From NCBI GenBank assembly GCA_964369185.1, contig CAYJEN010000003.1, positions 28,200-92,199 of the forward strand: DNA of 64,000 bases, given 5' to 3'. The notes beneath the pieces were generated by a model, which was not told the DNA's origin, did not search any database, and saw only the letters and a list, made by a program, of their open reading frames with translations. Numbering within the stretch: position 1 is the stretch's first letter; each line of letters begins with the position of its first letter. Positions 34,830-43,276 of this stretch are shown here, piece by piece. The position numbers and the translations under genes were made by a program. Origin of the DNA: CAYJAZ01 sp964369185 (GTDB lineage Bacteria; Desulfobacterota; Desulfovibrionia; Desulfovibrionales; Desulfovibrionaceae).

Positions 34830-34858
34830 TTGCACTTTTTTAAAAAAAGGTGTATTCA
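34830..34858 (+). promoter_or_regulatory. Candidate promoter for rpmB
   Basis: TTGCAC (34830-34835), 17-base spacer, TATTCA (34853-34858), 79 bases before the rpmB ATG. The rest of the 34685-34936 gap is AT-rich with no other feature seen apart from the CCCAATGGG dyad in the leader. Confidence 0.45.
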
Positions 34859-34936
34859 TTCTCTTCCGAAGAAAATTTCTAAGGGAACATATCTGTGATT
34901 TACGCCCCAATGGGTGTTTACAATAGGAGGCTTATT

Positions 34937-35149
34937 ATGGCTAAACAATGCGAAGTTTGTGGAAAATTACCACAAGTAGGCAACTGGGTGAGTCACTCAA
35001 ACATCAAAACAAAAAGACGTTTTTTGCCTAATCTTCAATCTGTCCGTCATCAGTTCGCTGACGGTCAAGTGAAAACTATCAATGTTTGCACTCGTTGCAT
35101 TCGTTCCGGTGCAGTAGTAAAGCCTGTTGCACGTAAAAAGGGCGAATAA
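34937..35149 (+). CDS. rpmB: Ribosomal protein L28, zinc-binding form
   Basis: 70-aa large-subunit ribosomal protein. From the ATG at 34937 it begins MAKQCEVCGK. The zinc-ribbon pairs CEVC and CTRC mark the C+ form of L28. KTKRRFLPNLQSVRH is family-typical. The start is set by a perfect AGGAGG at 34925-34930; an upstream in-frame ATG at 34895 would add 14 residues with no ribosome site and is not typical of L28. rpmG is not adjacent. A terminator closes the gene. Confidence 0.95.
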   Translation: MAKQCEVCGKLPQVGNWVSHSNIKTKRRFLPNLQSVRHQFADGQVKTINVCTRCIRSGAVVKPVARKKGE

Positions 35150-35175
35150 TCTTTTTCTAACAAAAGAAGATAAAG

Positions 35176-35204
35176 AGGAGAGAGTTATATCTCTCCTTTT
35201 TATT
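35176..35204 (+). terminator. Terminator after rpmB
   Basis: AGGAGAGA (35176-35183) pairs with TCTCTCCT (35190-35197), 6-base loop, then a T-rich tract. The following stretch to 35387 is AT-rich and holds no recognised signal. Confidence 0.85.
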
Positions 35205-35387
35205 TTAAATTTGATGTTTTCTACTTTACGGGGAAATCTTACTTTATAAAGAAGTTTGATTTCTTTTTTTATATTTAGAACTTTTTCAAAGCAAATAAAG
35301 CTGTGAAATACGCTGTAGAAAAGTCTTTGCTTTTTTTTATACTCTTGGTTAGAGTGATAAAAAATAATATTATGGATTGAAATTATT

Positions 35388-36041
35388 ATGACACATGATG
35401 TATGGCTGATAACATACACTTCGCTTGAGATTAGTTTTTATTCTGTACTTTTTTCTGCAATGCTAGGAATGCCACTTGGTTTATGGCTCTGTGGTGGAGG
35501 AAGAAAAAGACTTATTGTGGGAACTTTCTGTAATGCTTTACAAGCTTTACCAACGGTTTTAGTTGGACTTACAGTGTATGCTTTTATTTCAAGAAAAGGC
35601 ATATTTGGTTCTCTTGGCCTGATGTATAGCACAAAGGCAATTATTATAGGGCAGTGTATATTAATTATCCCACTTGTGGCTATTTTAACGCATGTTGCGC
35701 TCGAAAGACTTGATAAAAGATATAAAAGAACTGCACTTACTCTTGGTGCAAGTAATTTTGAAGTTTATAAAATGCTCTTTATTGAAGCAAGGTTTGCCCT
35801 TGTTGCTGTGCTTGTTACTGCTTTTGGACGTGTAATTGCTGAAGTTGGAATCAGTATGATGCTTGGCGGTAATATTTCAAACTATACAAGAACAATGACA
35901 ACTACTATGGCTCTTGAATACGATAAAGGAGCATTTGATTTAGCTGTAATTCTTGGTGTAATATTGCTTTTTATAAGCCTTATCATTAATATAGCTTTGA
36001 AGTTTCTACAGGGTAGATCAAGAGAGGTTGACATTGTTTGA
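35388..36041 (+). CDS. tupB: Tungstate-type ABC transporter permease (TupB-like)
   Basis: 217-aa membrane permease with about five to six TM segments. It has the EAA-loop-like ALTLGASNFEVYKMLF and the TupB-like C-terminal RVIAEVGISMMLGGNI. The family imports tungstate (or molybdate) into cells that make tungsten or molybdenum enzymes such as formate dehydrogenases. It overlaps the ATPase gene by eight bases. There is no periplasmic binding protein (TupA) upstream, where it normally lies; rpmB is there instead. Substrate is inferred from family likeness and from the FmdE-like protein downstream. Confidence 0.82.
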   Translation: MTHDVWLITYTSLEISFYSVLFSAMLGMPLGLWLCGGGRKRLIVGTFCNALQALPTVLVGLTVYAFISRKGIFGSLGLMYSTKAIIIGQCILIIPLVAILTHVALERLDKRYKRTALTLGASNFEVYKMLFIEARFALVAVLVTAFGRVIAEVGISMMLGGNISNYTRTMTTTMALEYDKGAFDLAVILGVILLFISLIINIALKFLQGRSREVDIV

Positions 36042-36684
36042 TATAAAAAATCTCAAAAAAGTTGTGCAGTTTCAGAATAAAACTCTTCTTGATATCGATA
36101 ATATTTCTTTTGAAGAAGGAAAGCTTCATACTCTTCGTGGTCAAAACGGTGCGGGTAAAACAACTCTTCTACATATTCTTGCTCTGGTAAGTGCACCGAC
36201 AAGCGGAAGCGTGAAGTTTTTTAATGAAGAAATTGACTATAGCTCGACTAAGCAACTTCACAAATTGCGTCAACAAATTGTATTGATGGAGCAATCTCCT
36301 ATAATGTTTACAGGTTCTGTTGAGTTTAATATCTGCTTTGGAATGAACGTAAGAAGGATAGATAAAAAACTTCAGCAAAAAAAACTTGATGAAGTTTTAG
36401 AACGTTTGGAAATTACAAGACTAAAGAAGTTTCAAGCAAATACTTTGTCAGGTGGAGAAAATCAAAGAGTGGCTCTTGCAAGGGCTCTAGTCCTCGAACC
36501 TAAATGCCTTATTCTTGATGAACCAACCGCAAGTGTAGATAGAGCAAGTAGAGAATTGATTGAAGGTGTGTTGCAAACGCTTCCTCCTAAAATCTCAATA
36601 ATTATGACAACTCATAGTGAAGAACAAAATGAACTTCTTGCACAAAATACCATAACTTTAGAAAACGGAAAGGTTATTGCTTGA
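36034..36684 (+). CDS. tupC: ABC transporter ATP-binding protein (TupC-like)
   Basis: About 216 aa. Walker A is GQNGAGKTTLL, the signature LSGGENQRVALARAL, and Walker B CLILDEPTASVD. The likely start is TTG at 36034, where GAGAGG has a six-base spacing; the TTG at 36028 has the purine run directly against it. The eight-base overlap with tupB and shared reading suggest translational coupling. It powers import of tungstate or a similar oxyanion. The H-loop histidine is in MTTHSEEQ. Confidence 0.85.
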   Translation: MFDIKNLKKVVQFQNKTLLDIDNISFEEGKLHTLRGQNGAGKTTLLHILALVSAPTSGSVKFFNEEIDYSSTKQLHKLRQQIVLMEQSPIMFTGSVEFNICFGMNVRRIDKKLQQKKLDEVLERLEITRLKKFQANTLSGGENQRVALARALVLEPKCLILDEPTASVDRASRELIEGVLQTLPPKISIIMTTHSEEQNELLAQNTITLENGKVIA

Positions 36685-36723
36685 TTTAACACTACTTATA
36701 AAGAAGAATCATCAAGGAAAGAT

Positions 36724-37242
36724 ATGAAAAAATTATTGTTACAAACATGTTGTGCTCCTTGCTCGCTCATGCCTTACACTCACTTGAGTAAAGAATATAA
36801 TACCACACTCTTCTTTTATAATCCGAATATTCATCCTCAAGAAGAATTTGAAAAAAGACGTGATACCTTTCTAAGCTACGTAATAACTGATAGTATTGAT
36901 TATATAAGTGATAATGAATATAAAGGTTTTGAAGTATGGGAAAAGTCATTGCCGACATTTTCTTATCCTACAAGATGCGTTTCTTGCTATACTCCAAGAT
37001 TTGAAGAAACTGCAAGAAAAGCAAAAGAACTTGGTTATGATTGCTTTAGTACAACTCTTCTTTATTCTCGCTATCAACAGCAAGAGATTATTATTGAAGC
37101 AGGGCATAAAATAGCTGAAATATACGGGCTTGAATTTATTGACAGAGATTTTCGCCCCTACTGGAACGAAGGTATAGCCCTCTCTAAAGAAAAACAGTTT
37201 TATAGACAAAAATACTGCGGATGCGGTCTTCCCTATAAATAA
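36724..37242 (+). CDS. queH: Epoxyqueuosine reductase QueH
   Basis: 172 aa of the QueH (DUF208) family, which makes the last step of queuosine synthesis in tRNA, reducing epoxyqueuosine. Motifs are LLQTCCAPCSLMPY at the N-terminus, RCVSCYTPRFEETA in the middle, and YCGCGLPYK at the C-terminus, which hold the conserved cysteines for the Fe-S cluster. TTLLYSRYQQQEII is also typical. It is 39 bases after tupC with an AAGGAAAG site. It is a non-homologous replacement of QueG. Confidence 0.92.
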   Translation: MKKLLLQTCCAPCSLMPYTHLSKEYNTTLFFYNPNIHPQEEFEKRRDTFLSYVITDSIDYISDNEYKGFEVWEKSLPTFSYPTRCVSCYTPRFEETARKAKELGYDCFSTTLLYSRYQQQEIIIEAGHKIAEIYGLEFIDRDFRPYWNEGIALSKEKQFYRQKYCGCGLPYK

Positions 37243-37252
37243 GGAGCAGAAA

Positions 37253-37843
37253 ATGCTATCGACTAAAAGATTTAATATTTTTGAAAATGAAAGAGATGGC
37301 TTATCTTCTTTTCATGGTCATTTTTGTGGCGGTCTTGCTATAGGTATGCGAGTAGTTGCTCTTGCACAAGATTTACTAAAGTATCAAGATAAAAAAGATT
37401 TAACTGTCATTACAGAAACAGATATGTGCGGAGTGGACGCTATTCAATATCTATGCTCCTGTACATACGGTAAAGGAAATCTTATCCATAAAGACTTTGG
37501 AAAGAATGCTTTTACTTTTTACGATCATGCACAAAAGAAAGCTGTTCGCATAATAATGAAAGCTGAAATTAATGAAGTTATCGAAAAAGTTAAAGAAAGT
37601 GCAACTATATCTGATTTAATCAACCTCCTCGATGAAGATAAAAAAAATCCTATCTTTTTAGTCGAAGATGATGAGCTCTTCGATTATAAAGAGATTGAAT
37701 ATTCTCCACCAAGAAAGGCAGAAGTGCTTCAAAGTTTTAGATGCGATAATTGCAATGAAAAAATGATGGAATCACGCGCCCGTCATTATGGCGGTAAAAT
37801 TTTATGTATTCCGTGCTTTTCTCAATTTGAGCAAAAAATATAA
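37253..37843 (+). CDS. FmdE-like protein (formylmethanofuran dehydrogenase subunit E family)
   Basis: 196 aa. The N-terminal FmdE domain has the FHGHFCGGLAIGMRVV motif, then TETDMCGVDAIQYLCSCTYGKGN in pieces such as DMCGVDAIQ, giving conserved Cys and His. The C-terminal part is a zinc finger of the DksA/TraR type (CDNCNEKM ... CIPCF). In bacteria that do not make methane, FmdE proteins are often found with molybdenum or tungsten cofactor or transport genes, and this copy is near tupBC. Exact function is not known. The AAGGAG site is 10 bases after queH, so the two are in one transcript. Confidence 0.8.
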   Translation: MLSTKRFNIFENERDGLSSFHGHFCGGLAIGMRVVALAQDLLKYQDKKDLTVITETDMCGVDAIQYLCSCTYGKGNLIHKDFGKNAFTFYDHAQKKAVRIIMKAEINEVIEKVKESATISDLINLLDEDKKNPIFLVEDDELFDYKEIEYSPPRKAEVLQSFRCDNCNEKMMESRARHYGGKILCIPCFSQFEQKI

Positions 37844-37891
37844 TTAAATAAAATATCTTACATTGTTTGGTATAGAAATAAGGATTTATAT

Positions 37892-38059
37892 ATGAAAATG
37901 TCAATTTTACGTGGAATGGTGCTTGGCGGGTCAATCGGAATATTTGCGGCTCTTTTTGGCTTTTCTGATACGATGGTACGCACAGCCTTCACAGGTAGCA
38001 TTGCAGGCGCAATTGCGGGCTATACTGTTGATAAAATTAGAGCAAAAAGAAATAAGTAG
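37892..38059 (+). CDS. Small membrane protein, 55 aa (glycine-zipper-like)
   Basis: ATG at 37892, stop at 38057-38059, with AAGGA nine bases upstream. The product has two hydrophobic stretches rich in Gly and Ala (LGGSIGIFAALFGF and FTGSIAGAIAGYTVDK) and a basic tail (IRAKRNK). It is not recognised. The good ribosome site and the position inside a plus-strand series between the FmdE-like gene and thiL support it as a real gene. Could be a small inner-membrane accessory protein. Confidence 0.6.
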   Translation: MKMSILRGMVLGGSIGIFAALFGFSDTMVRTAFTGSIAGAIAGYTVDKIRAKRNK

Positions 38060-38100
38060 TCTTTCCCACAAGAAAAAATGAACTAAGTACGGAGAAGAGT

Positions 38101-39066
38101 ATGCTAAGTGAAGATTCTATTCTAGATATTATTCATAGGTATTTCCCAAATAAAGATACTTCTCTTCTCCTTGGTAGAGGCGACGATTGTGCGGTGCTTG
38201 ATGTTGATACATCAAGTTCTCATCTTGTTGTGACTACAGATATTTTTCTTGAAGATTCTCACTTTAGAACTTCCTATTTTTCTCCTGAATCTATTGGATA
38301 TAAAGCGCTTGCTGTTAATATTTCAGATATCTACGCTATGGGAGCAATGTCACTCACAGCTCAACTCGCCCTTTCTTTTCCTAAAGGGATTGATTCAAAA
38401 TATTTAGAGAAAATTCTTTCGTCTATGGCTGATATCGCAAAAGAGCATAATTTTACTCTTTCAGGTGGAGATTTATCGAAAGGAGATAAACTCAATCTTA
38501 CTGTTACTCTCATAGGAACAAAAGAAAAGTCAATTAATCTCTATAGAAATCAAGCAAAAGTAGATGATATCGTATATATTATTGGAGATGTAGGTTTATC
38601 TCGTCTCGCTCTAAAAGTTTTGGAAGAGGAGAGTGAGGAAAAAGAAAACTATCCTTATGCTCTCCAAGCACATTTTTTTCCGCAGTTATACAGAGAAAGT
38701 ACACTTCAACTTGTTGAATTTGTAAAGCAATATCCTAATGAAAACTTTTCCCTTATGGATGTTTCAGATGGACTTGCGCAAGATTTACCACGCTTGACGA
38801 AATGCGGAGTAGATTTATCTATTAATGTAGAGTTTATTCATCATGAAGTAAAATCTTACTGCTTTAAAAAAGGAACAAATCCTCTTGAATTTGCAATTTG
38901 TGGCGGTGAAGATTACGCTCTTTTAGGAACTTGCCCTCCGCATATTTGGAATGAATTTATTAAAGTATGCCCTAAAGCGAAAAAAATTGGTCTTGTTGTT
39001 GAAGATAGGGCTTTGTTTCTAAATGGAACATTATTAAAATTAAGTGGTTACGACCATTTTACATAA
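38101..39066 (+). CDS. thiL: Thiamine-monophosphate kinase
   Basis: 321 aa. It phosphorylates thiamine monophosphate to thiamine pyrophosphate. GRGDDCAVLDVD, VVTTDIFLEDSHF and AVNISDIYAMGA are the family motifs for Mg and ATP binding, with LSGGDLSKGDKL and LMDVSDGLAQDLPRL further on. Length fits the PurM-like ThiL family. AGAAGAGT precedes the ATG. It is next to the sensor kinase with a nine-base gap, perhaps by chance. Confidence 0.93.
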   Translation: MLSEDSILDIIHRYFPNKDTSLLLGRGDDCAVLDVDTSSSHLVVTTDIFLEDSHFRTSYFSPESIGYKALAVNISDIYAMGAMSLTAQLALSFPKGIDSKYLEKILSSMADIAKEHNFTLSGGDLSKGDKLNLTVTLIGTKEKSINLYRNQAKVDDIVYIIGDVGLSRLALKVLEEESEEKENYPYALQAHFFPQLYRESTLQLVEFVKQYPNENFSLMDVSDGLAQDLPRLTKCGVDLSINVEFIHHEVKSYCFKKGTNPLEFAICGGEDYALLGTCPPHIWNEFIKVCPKAKKIGLVVEDRALFLNGTLLKLSGYDHFT

Positions 39067-39075
39067 GAGTTATAT

Positions 39076-40497
39076 ATGAAAAAAAGCAATCTATTTAAGT
39101 TCTCATGGTTTGGACTTGGTTTTATAAGTATTCTTTTAGGTGTAATAACTATTTTTACATGGACTAGCCTTGATAGAAATGAATCGTCGCTTACATTTTT
39201 GCTTACAGAGAGAGCTAAAACTCTATTAAACTTAACAGAGAGAGTTCTTCTTACAGGAAAAAATAATAATCTTTTGCAAATCCAGCATATAGCAGAAGAA
39301 GTTACGAACACAGAAGGTTTTCGCTTTTTGATAATAACTGACGGTGATGGAAATATTATTGCGCATAGTGACCCCTCAAGAGTCGGAAAAAAAATTAAAA
39401 TTGATAGAAGTAAAAGTAATGAAATCAATTCCTTTGATGCTTTAGACGTAAATAAAAAAGCAGAATATTCTATATTAAAAATTGATGGTAAAATTTCTTT
39501 TGTTGCATATAAAGAATTACTTCCTGCAGGTGGAAGAAATCATTATATGCATTCAAAGCCAATGTTTGTGCGCCCTAATGGCGAACCTATAACTCTTTAT
39601 GGTTTTGTAGGGCAAGATATTGATCTTTATGATCAAACAATGTTACGCACTCGAACAATGTTATTATTGGCATCATCAGGAATTTTCTTTGTTGCTATGG
39701 TTCTTTCAATAATTCTGCAATTCTCCCAAAGGAATAAAGAACTTCTTAAAAGACACGAAGAGGCAGAAAAACTTGCGGAAGAAATGCTTGAAAAAGTTCA
39801 TGAACTTGAAGATGATTTGCGTCAAAAAGAAAAACTTGCGGCTATAGGTGATTTAACTGCCGGTGTAGCGCATGAAATTCGTAATCCTTTAAGCTCAATC
39901 AAAGGTTATGCAACATACTTTAAACAGATTTTCCCTCAAGATAGTTCAGAAGAAAAAGCTGCTAAAATAATGATTGAAGAAGTCGATAGACTTAATCGTG
40001 CTATTGAAGATCTTATAGGTGTAACTCGCTCAACAGATGTAAAACTTACAGATGCGGATATTTCTGATATCTGTAGTAAGATATGCTTCCTTTTAGAGCC
40101 GGAAGCAAGACAAAAAGGACTTGAAATTGTTTGTAAATGTAGCGAACAAAATTCTATTATCACGCAAGCTGACCCTGATAGGCTTCGCCAAGCTATTCTT
40201 AATATTGCGCTTAATGCTATGGAATCATTCAATGAAGGCAAAACTCAAGAAAAGAAAGTTATACTCGATCTCGTAAAAGAAAAATCTTCTATAGTAATAA
40301 TTATTCAAGATAATGGTTCAGGTATTCCGCAAGAGATTCTTAACCGTGTATTTGACCCATACTTTACAACAAAATCAAAAGGTACGGGCTTAGGTCTTGT
40401 AATGGCCAAAAATATTATTGATGCTCATAATGGAAAGCTTAAAATATCTTCATCAGAAAATGGAACAGAAGTGAAAATCTATATTCCAATGAAGTAA
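39076..40497 (+). CDS. Membrane sensor histidine kinase (NtrB/ZraS-like class)
   Basis: 473 aa. TM1 about 9-30, a periplasmic or extracytoplasmic sensor (about 31-190) and TM2 about 193-217. A coiled linker (KRHEEAEKLAEEMLEKVHEL) leads to the HisKA domain with H266 in GVAHEIRNPLSSIKGY. HATPase_c follows with NIALNAMESF (N box), DNGSGIP (G1) and GTGLGLVMAKNII (G2). This is the ZraS/HydH-like type that usually pairs with a sigma-54 activator. No response regulator is next to it. The signal it senses is unknown. Confidence 0.9.
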   Translation: MKKSNLFKFSWFGLGFISILLGVITIFTWTSLDRNESSLTFLLTERAKTLLNLTERVLLTGKNNNLLQIQHIAEEVTNTEGFRFLIITDGDGNIIAHSDPSRVGKKIKIDRSKSNEINSFDALDVNKKAEYSILKIDGKISFVAYKELLPAGGRNHYMHSKPMFVRPNGEPITLYGFVGQDIDLYDQTMLRTRTMLLLASSGIFFVAMVLSIILQFSQRNKELLKRHEEAEKLAEEMLEKVHELEDDLRQKEKLAAIGDLTAGVAHEIRNPLSSIKGYATYFKQIFPQDSSEEKAAKIMIEEVDRLNRAIEDLIGVTRSTDVKLTDADISDICSKICFLLEPEARQKGLEIVCKCSEQNSIITQADPDRLRQAILNIALNAMESFNEGKTQEKKVILDLVKEKSSIVIIIQDNGSGIPQEILNRVFDPYFTTKSKGTGLGLVMAKNIIDAHNGKLKISSSENGTEVKIYIPMK

Positions 40498-40544
40498 GAT
40501 ACTGATATTTATATATAAAAGTTTTTACTAACTTAGAGTAGTTC

Positions 40545-41222
40545 TTATAAAAATAATGGAGCAGAAACTTCAAGGTTTGAAATAGTCGACTTTAAAGACT
40601 TTCCTAAGAATTGCGCACTTATAAGAGTAAAAATAGCAGGAGAGTTCGAGTCTTTATGAACGTGCTGTATTTTTCTGATTACAAATTGACTAGACTTCAG
40701 CTCTGAAAAAACTTCCTCTAATCTTTGTGGTATTGTAACAAGAGAAAGAAATCCACGTTCTTTAATGAAGTATCTTGCGCCGTCAAAAAAAAGTTTATAG
40801 GTTTTTTCATCTCCAAAAAGAGCATTTAGCTTCATGCTGTCTTTTGGAAGTTTTCCTTGATTTTTCAATAACCAAGGGGGATTGCAGACAATAAGCTCGC
40901 ATGAATTTTTATATTCTTTTGTGATGGAGTGCGACACATTGGGAAAATTATTTAAATCTTCATTTACGAAATCAATTTGACTTTCAAGAGTATATATTTT
41001 TGCATTTTCTTTTGCAGTTTGGAGTAATTCATCATTAAAATCTATAGCAATTGCTTTCATTTGAGCTTTTCTTTTGAGCATTTCAAGGGAAATTATTCCG
41101 CAACCTGTTCCAAGCTCTGCAAATGTATTAACTTTTTCAAGTGATGGAAACTGAGCTAACAGAAGAGCATCTGTTGAAAACTTATGTGAATTTTCATGTT
41201 GAATTAAATTTTGATTCTTCAT
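40545..41222 (-). CDS. N6-adenine methyltransferase-like protein (TrmN6/YfiC type)
   Basis: 225 aa with the class I S-adenosylmethionine fold: ELGTGCGIISLEML (motif I) and LIVCNPPWLLKNQG (NPPY/F/W motif IV for amino-methylation). In the YfiC family the enzyme makes m6A37 in tRNA-Val; the protein here has the IQHVHKDSN C-terminal stretch common to those. Convergent with the sensor kinase, and no clear terminator is seen in the 47-base gap. The exact tRNA target cannot be read from sequence. Confidence 0.78.
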   Translation of the reverse strand: MKNQNLIQHENSHKFSTDALLLAQFPSLEKVNTFAELGTGCGIISLEMLKRKAQMKAIAIDFNDELLQTAKENAKIYTLESQIDFVNEDLNNFPNVSHSITKEYKNSCELIVCNPPWLLKNQGKLPKDSMKLNALFGDEKTYKLFFDGARYFIKERGFLSLVTIPQRLEEVFSELKSSQFVIRKIQHVHKDSNSPAIFTLISAQFLGKSLKSTISNLEVSAPLFL

Positions 41223-41364
41223 AACTATTTGTACTCCCGATAGAAAAAGAGCATATTTTTATATCTCTTGCAAGATGAAATTTTAGAGCTTACTTTATAA
41301 TCTTGCCTTGTGAAAGGTTTAGTGCTACAAAAAGCATGCATATCAATGATTATAAGGATATAGT

Positions 41365-42417
41365 ATGAAAATAATTTGCCCAAGTTGTTCCTTTGAACGA
41401 GAAATAAATGTTGATAAAATCCCATCTACTGCTACACTTGCAACATGCCCTAAGTGTCAGACAAAATTCAACTTTCGTGATGCTATTGTATCAGAAATAA
41501 AAGCTGATGATGATATAAAAGAAAGTTCGATTGGAAGTAATTTATCAGTAAAAGATGAATCAATTTCAGCAGAACAAAAGTCAGGTGTTGAAAAATCTAC
41601 AGAAAATTCAAATGAAGAAAACATTAAGAAAGCTGAAGAAGTGGATGAGTCTATAACTTCATCAACTGGACAAAATTCTTCAGAAAGTCAAAGTGAAAAA
41701 GAAAAAACAGAAGAAGAGTTAGAAGAAGAAAAAATTAAACAAGCTCATGCTGTTTACCGTGAACAAATGAAAAAAATCAAGGAATTAGAAGAGCAAGGCT
41801 ATACTATTCAAGTAATGACAATGGTTCCTTGGGAAGAGCCTGATAAAGATAAGAATATCTTCACTAAATTTATTCAAACAATCATCAGAGTTCTTTTTTC
41901 TTCACCTGCATTTTTTGCAACAATGTTTAGACCGCTTACAATATCAAAAGCTGTATTGTTCTACATAATTCTGGGATTAATTCAGTATGTAGCACGTATG
42001 CTTAGTTTTAGATATACGAATGCAAATATTGATGTAGCTGACCCTGTTATTCAAGAGCTAGTTACTTTTATGTTAGAACCAAGTACTTTTGCTCTTGGTT
42101 TATTTATTGCTCCATTTGTTTTGATACTTCAATTACTTATACTTAGTGGCGTTTTGCATGCTGTAGTTAAGTTGGTTGAACCAAAAAGTGCGGATTTTTC
42201 ACTCATCACCCGTATGTATGCCTATGCATCTGCACCCGGAATTTTAACGGTTATCCCTATTCTTGGTGATTTTGTTGCTATTCCGTGGGTAATCTTCAAC
42301 GTGCTTATAGCTTGTAGATTTACGCTTAATATGAGTGTACCAAAAGTTATATTGACGATGTTTGCTTACGTAGTTTTCTTAGTACTTCTTACACTTGTAC
42401 TATTTTCGTCAATGTAG
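41365..42417 (+). CDS. Zinc-ribbon membrane protein with Yip1-like domain
   Basis: 350 aa. The N-terminal zinc ribbon (CPSC ... CPKC, residues 5-33) is of the MJ0042 type. Then comes a long acidic Ser/Glu/Lys-rich linker (about 45-150), and a C-terminal YIP1-like membrane domain (about 175-350) with five TM segments, including a proline-rich PILGDFVAIPWVIFN stretch. The function of such bacterial proteins is not known. AAGGA is found before the ATG. The following peptidase gene starts three bases after the stop, and the two may be coupled. Confidence 0.7.
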   Translation: MKIICPSCSFEREINVDKIPSTATLATCPKCQTKFNFRDAIVSEIKADDDIKESSIGSNLSVKDESISAEQKSGVEKSTENSNEENIKKAEEVDESITSSTGQNSSESQSEKEKTEEELEEEKIKQAHAVYREQMKKIKELEEQGYTIQVMTMVPWEEPDKDKNIFTKFIQTIIRVLFSSPAFFATMFRPLTISKAVLFYIILGLIQYVARMLSFRYTNANIDVADPVIQELVTFMLEPSTFALGLFIAPFVLILQLLILSGVLHAVVKLVEPKSADFSLITRMYAYASAPGILTVIPILGDFVAIPWVIFNVLIACRFTLNMSVPKVILTMFAYVVFLVLLTLVLFSSM

Positions 42418-42420
42418 TTT

Positions 42421-43125
42421 ATGATTTCTTTTATACTTTCAAACGATAAAGAATATTATTGTACAATAAAGAAAAGTTCACAAGCAAAACGAGTATTATT
42501 AAAGAGGTCGAGAGTTGGCGAGCTTGTTCTTGTTGTTCCTAACAGTGCAAGAATATCTCAAAAAGAGTTGAAATCTCTACTTTTGACACAAGAAAACTGG
42601 ATTTTATCCACAGAAAAACCATCGCTTGATATCCCGACAAGTATAGCCTTTCCATCTCTTTCAGAGGAATGGACTATAAAATATTTAACGACAGGTGCTG
42701 AAAAAGCTCGCTTAAGAACAAATGATAACTTTCAAGTTACGATTGAAGGGGCGAGCAGTCTTGAAGAAGTTGCAAAGCTTCTGCAAAACTTTAGCTTGAA
42801 AAAAGCAAAAGTTTTTTTACCTGAACGAGTTAAATTCTGTTATGAGAAATATGGTTTTTCTGATGATGGCGAAAAAATAAAGATTGCATTATTAAAGTCA
42901 CGTTGGGGGAGTTATTCCACTAATAATGTACTTACTTTAAACGCTAGACTCCTCTTTTTTCCTCTTGAACTGGTTGATTATGTCATTGTTCATGAACTTT
43001 GCCATAGATTCCAACATAATCACAGTAAGGAATTCTATAAGCTTTTAGTCGAAAAACTACCAAACTATAAAGAACTTGAAAAAAAGATTAAAAATTTTCA
43101 GCTATCCGGTATTATTTGGCTTTAA
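42421..43125 (+). CDS. YgjP-like zinc metallopeptidase domain protein
   Basis: 234 aa. The C-terminal half has LKSRWGSYSTNNVLTLNARL in parts such as RWGSYS and VDYVIVHELCHRFQHNHS, the HExxH-like zinc-binding motif (HELCH) followed by the H..NHS..F stretch of the YgjP/DUF45 (WLM-like) family. These proteins resemble the M48-type metallopeptidases; a substrate is not known. No ribosome site is seen, because the start is only three bases after the upstream stop, so translation is likely coupled. Confidence 0.82.
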   Translation: MISFILSNDKEYYCTIKKSSQAKRVLLKRSRVGELVLVVPNSARISQKELKSLLLTQENWILSTEKPSLDIPTSIAFPSLSEEWTIKYLTTGAEKARLRTNDNFQVTIEGASSLEEVAKLLQNFSLKKAKVFLPERVKFCYEKYGFSDDGEKIKIALLKSRWGSYSTNNVLTLNARLLFFPLELVDYVIVHELCHRFQHNHSKEFYKLLVEKLPNYKELEKKIKNFQLSGIIWL

Positions 43126-43200
43126 TCTGCTTGAATACCGTAAAAAATTTAGATGATTAATAACTAAGTTATAAATAGATACATATTATTATATACTTAC

Positions 43201-43229
43201 TTGCAATTTAAACATAGACAAATTATTAG
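43201..43229 (+). promoter_or_regulatory. Candidate promoter for fbp
   Basis: TTGCAA (43201-43206), 17-base spacer, TATTAG (43224-43229), 47 bases before the ATG of fbp. Confidence 0.5.
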
Positions 43230-43276
43230 AAAAATGATAAAAGATACTAAAATTAATATGATATTGAGAGGTTTAT

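Noticed and set aside
34566..34936. A riboswitch or small RNA in the gap before rpmB
   Set aside because: Only a terminator and a promoter-like pair could be supported; no known riboswitch core was recognised.
38060..38100. TPP riboswitch upstream of thiL
   Set aside because: The gap is only 41 bases, with no THI-box-like sequence.
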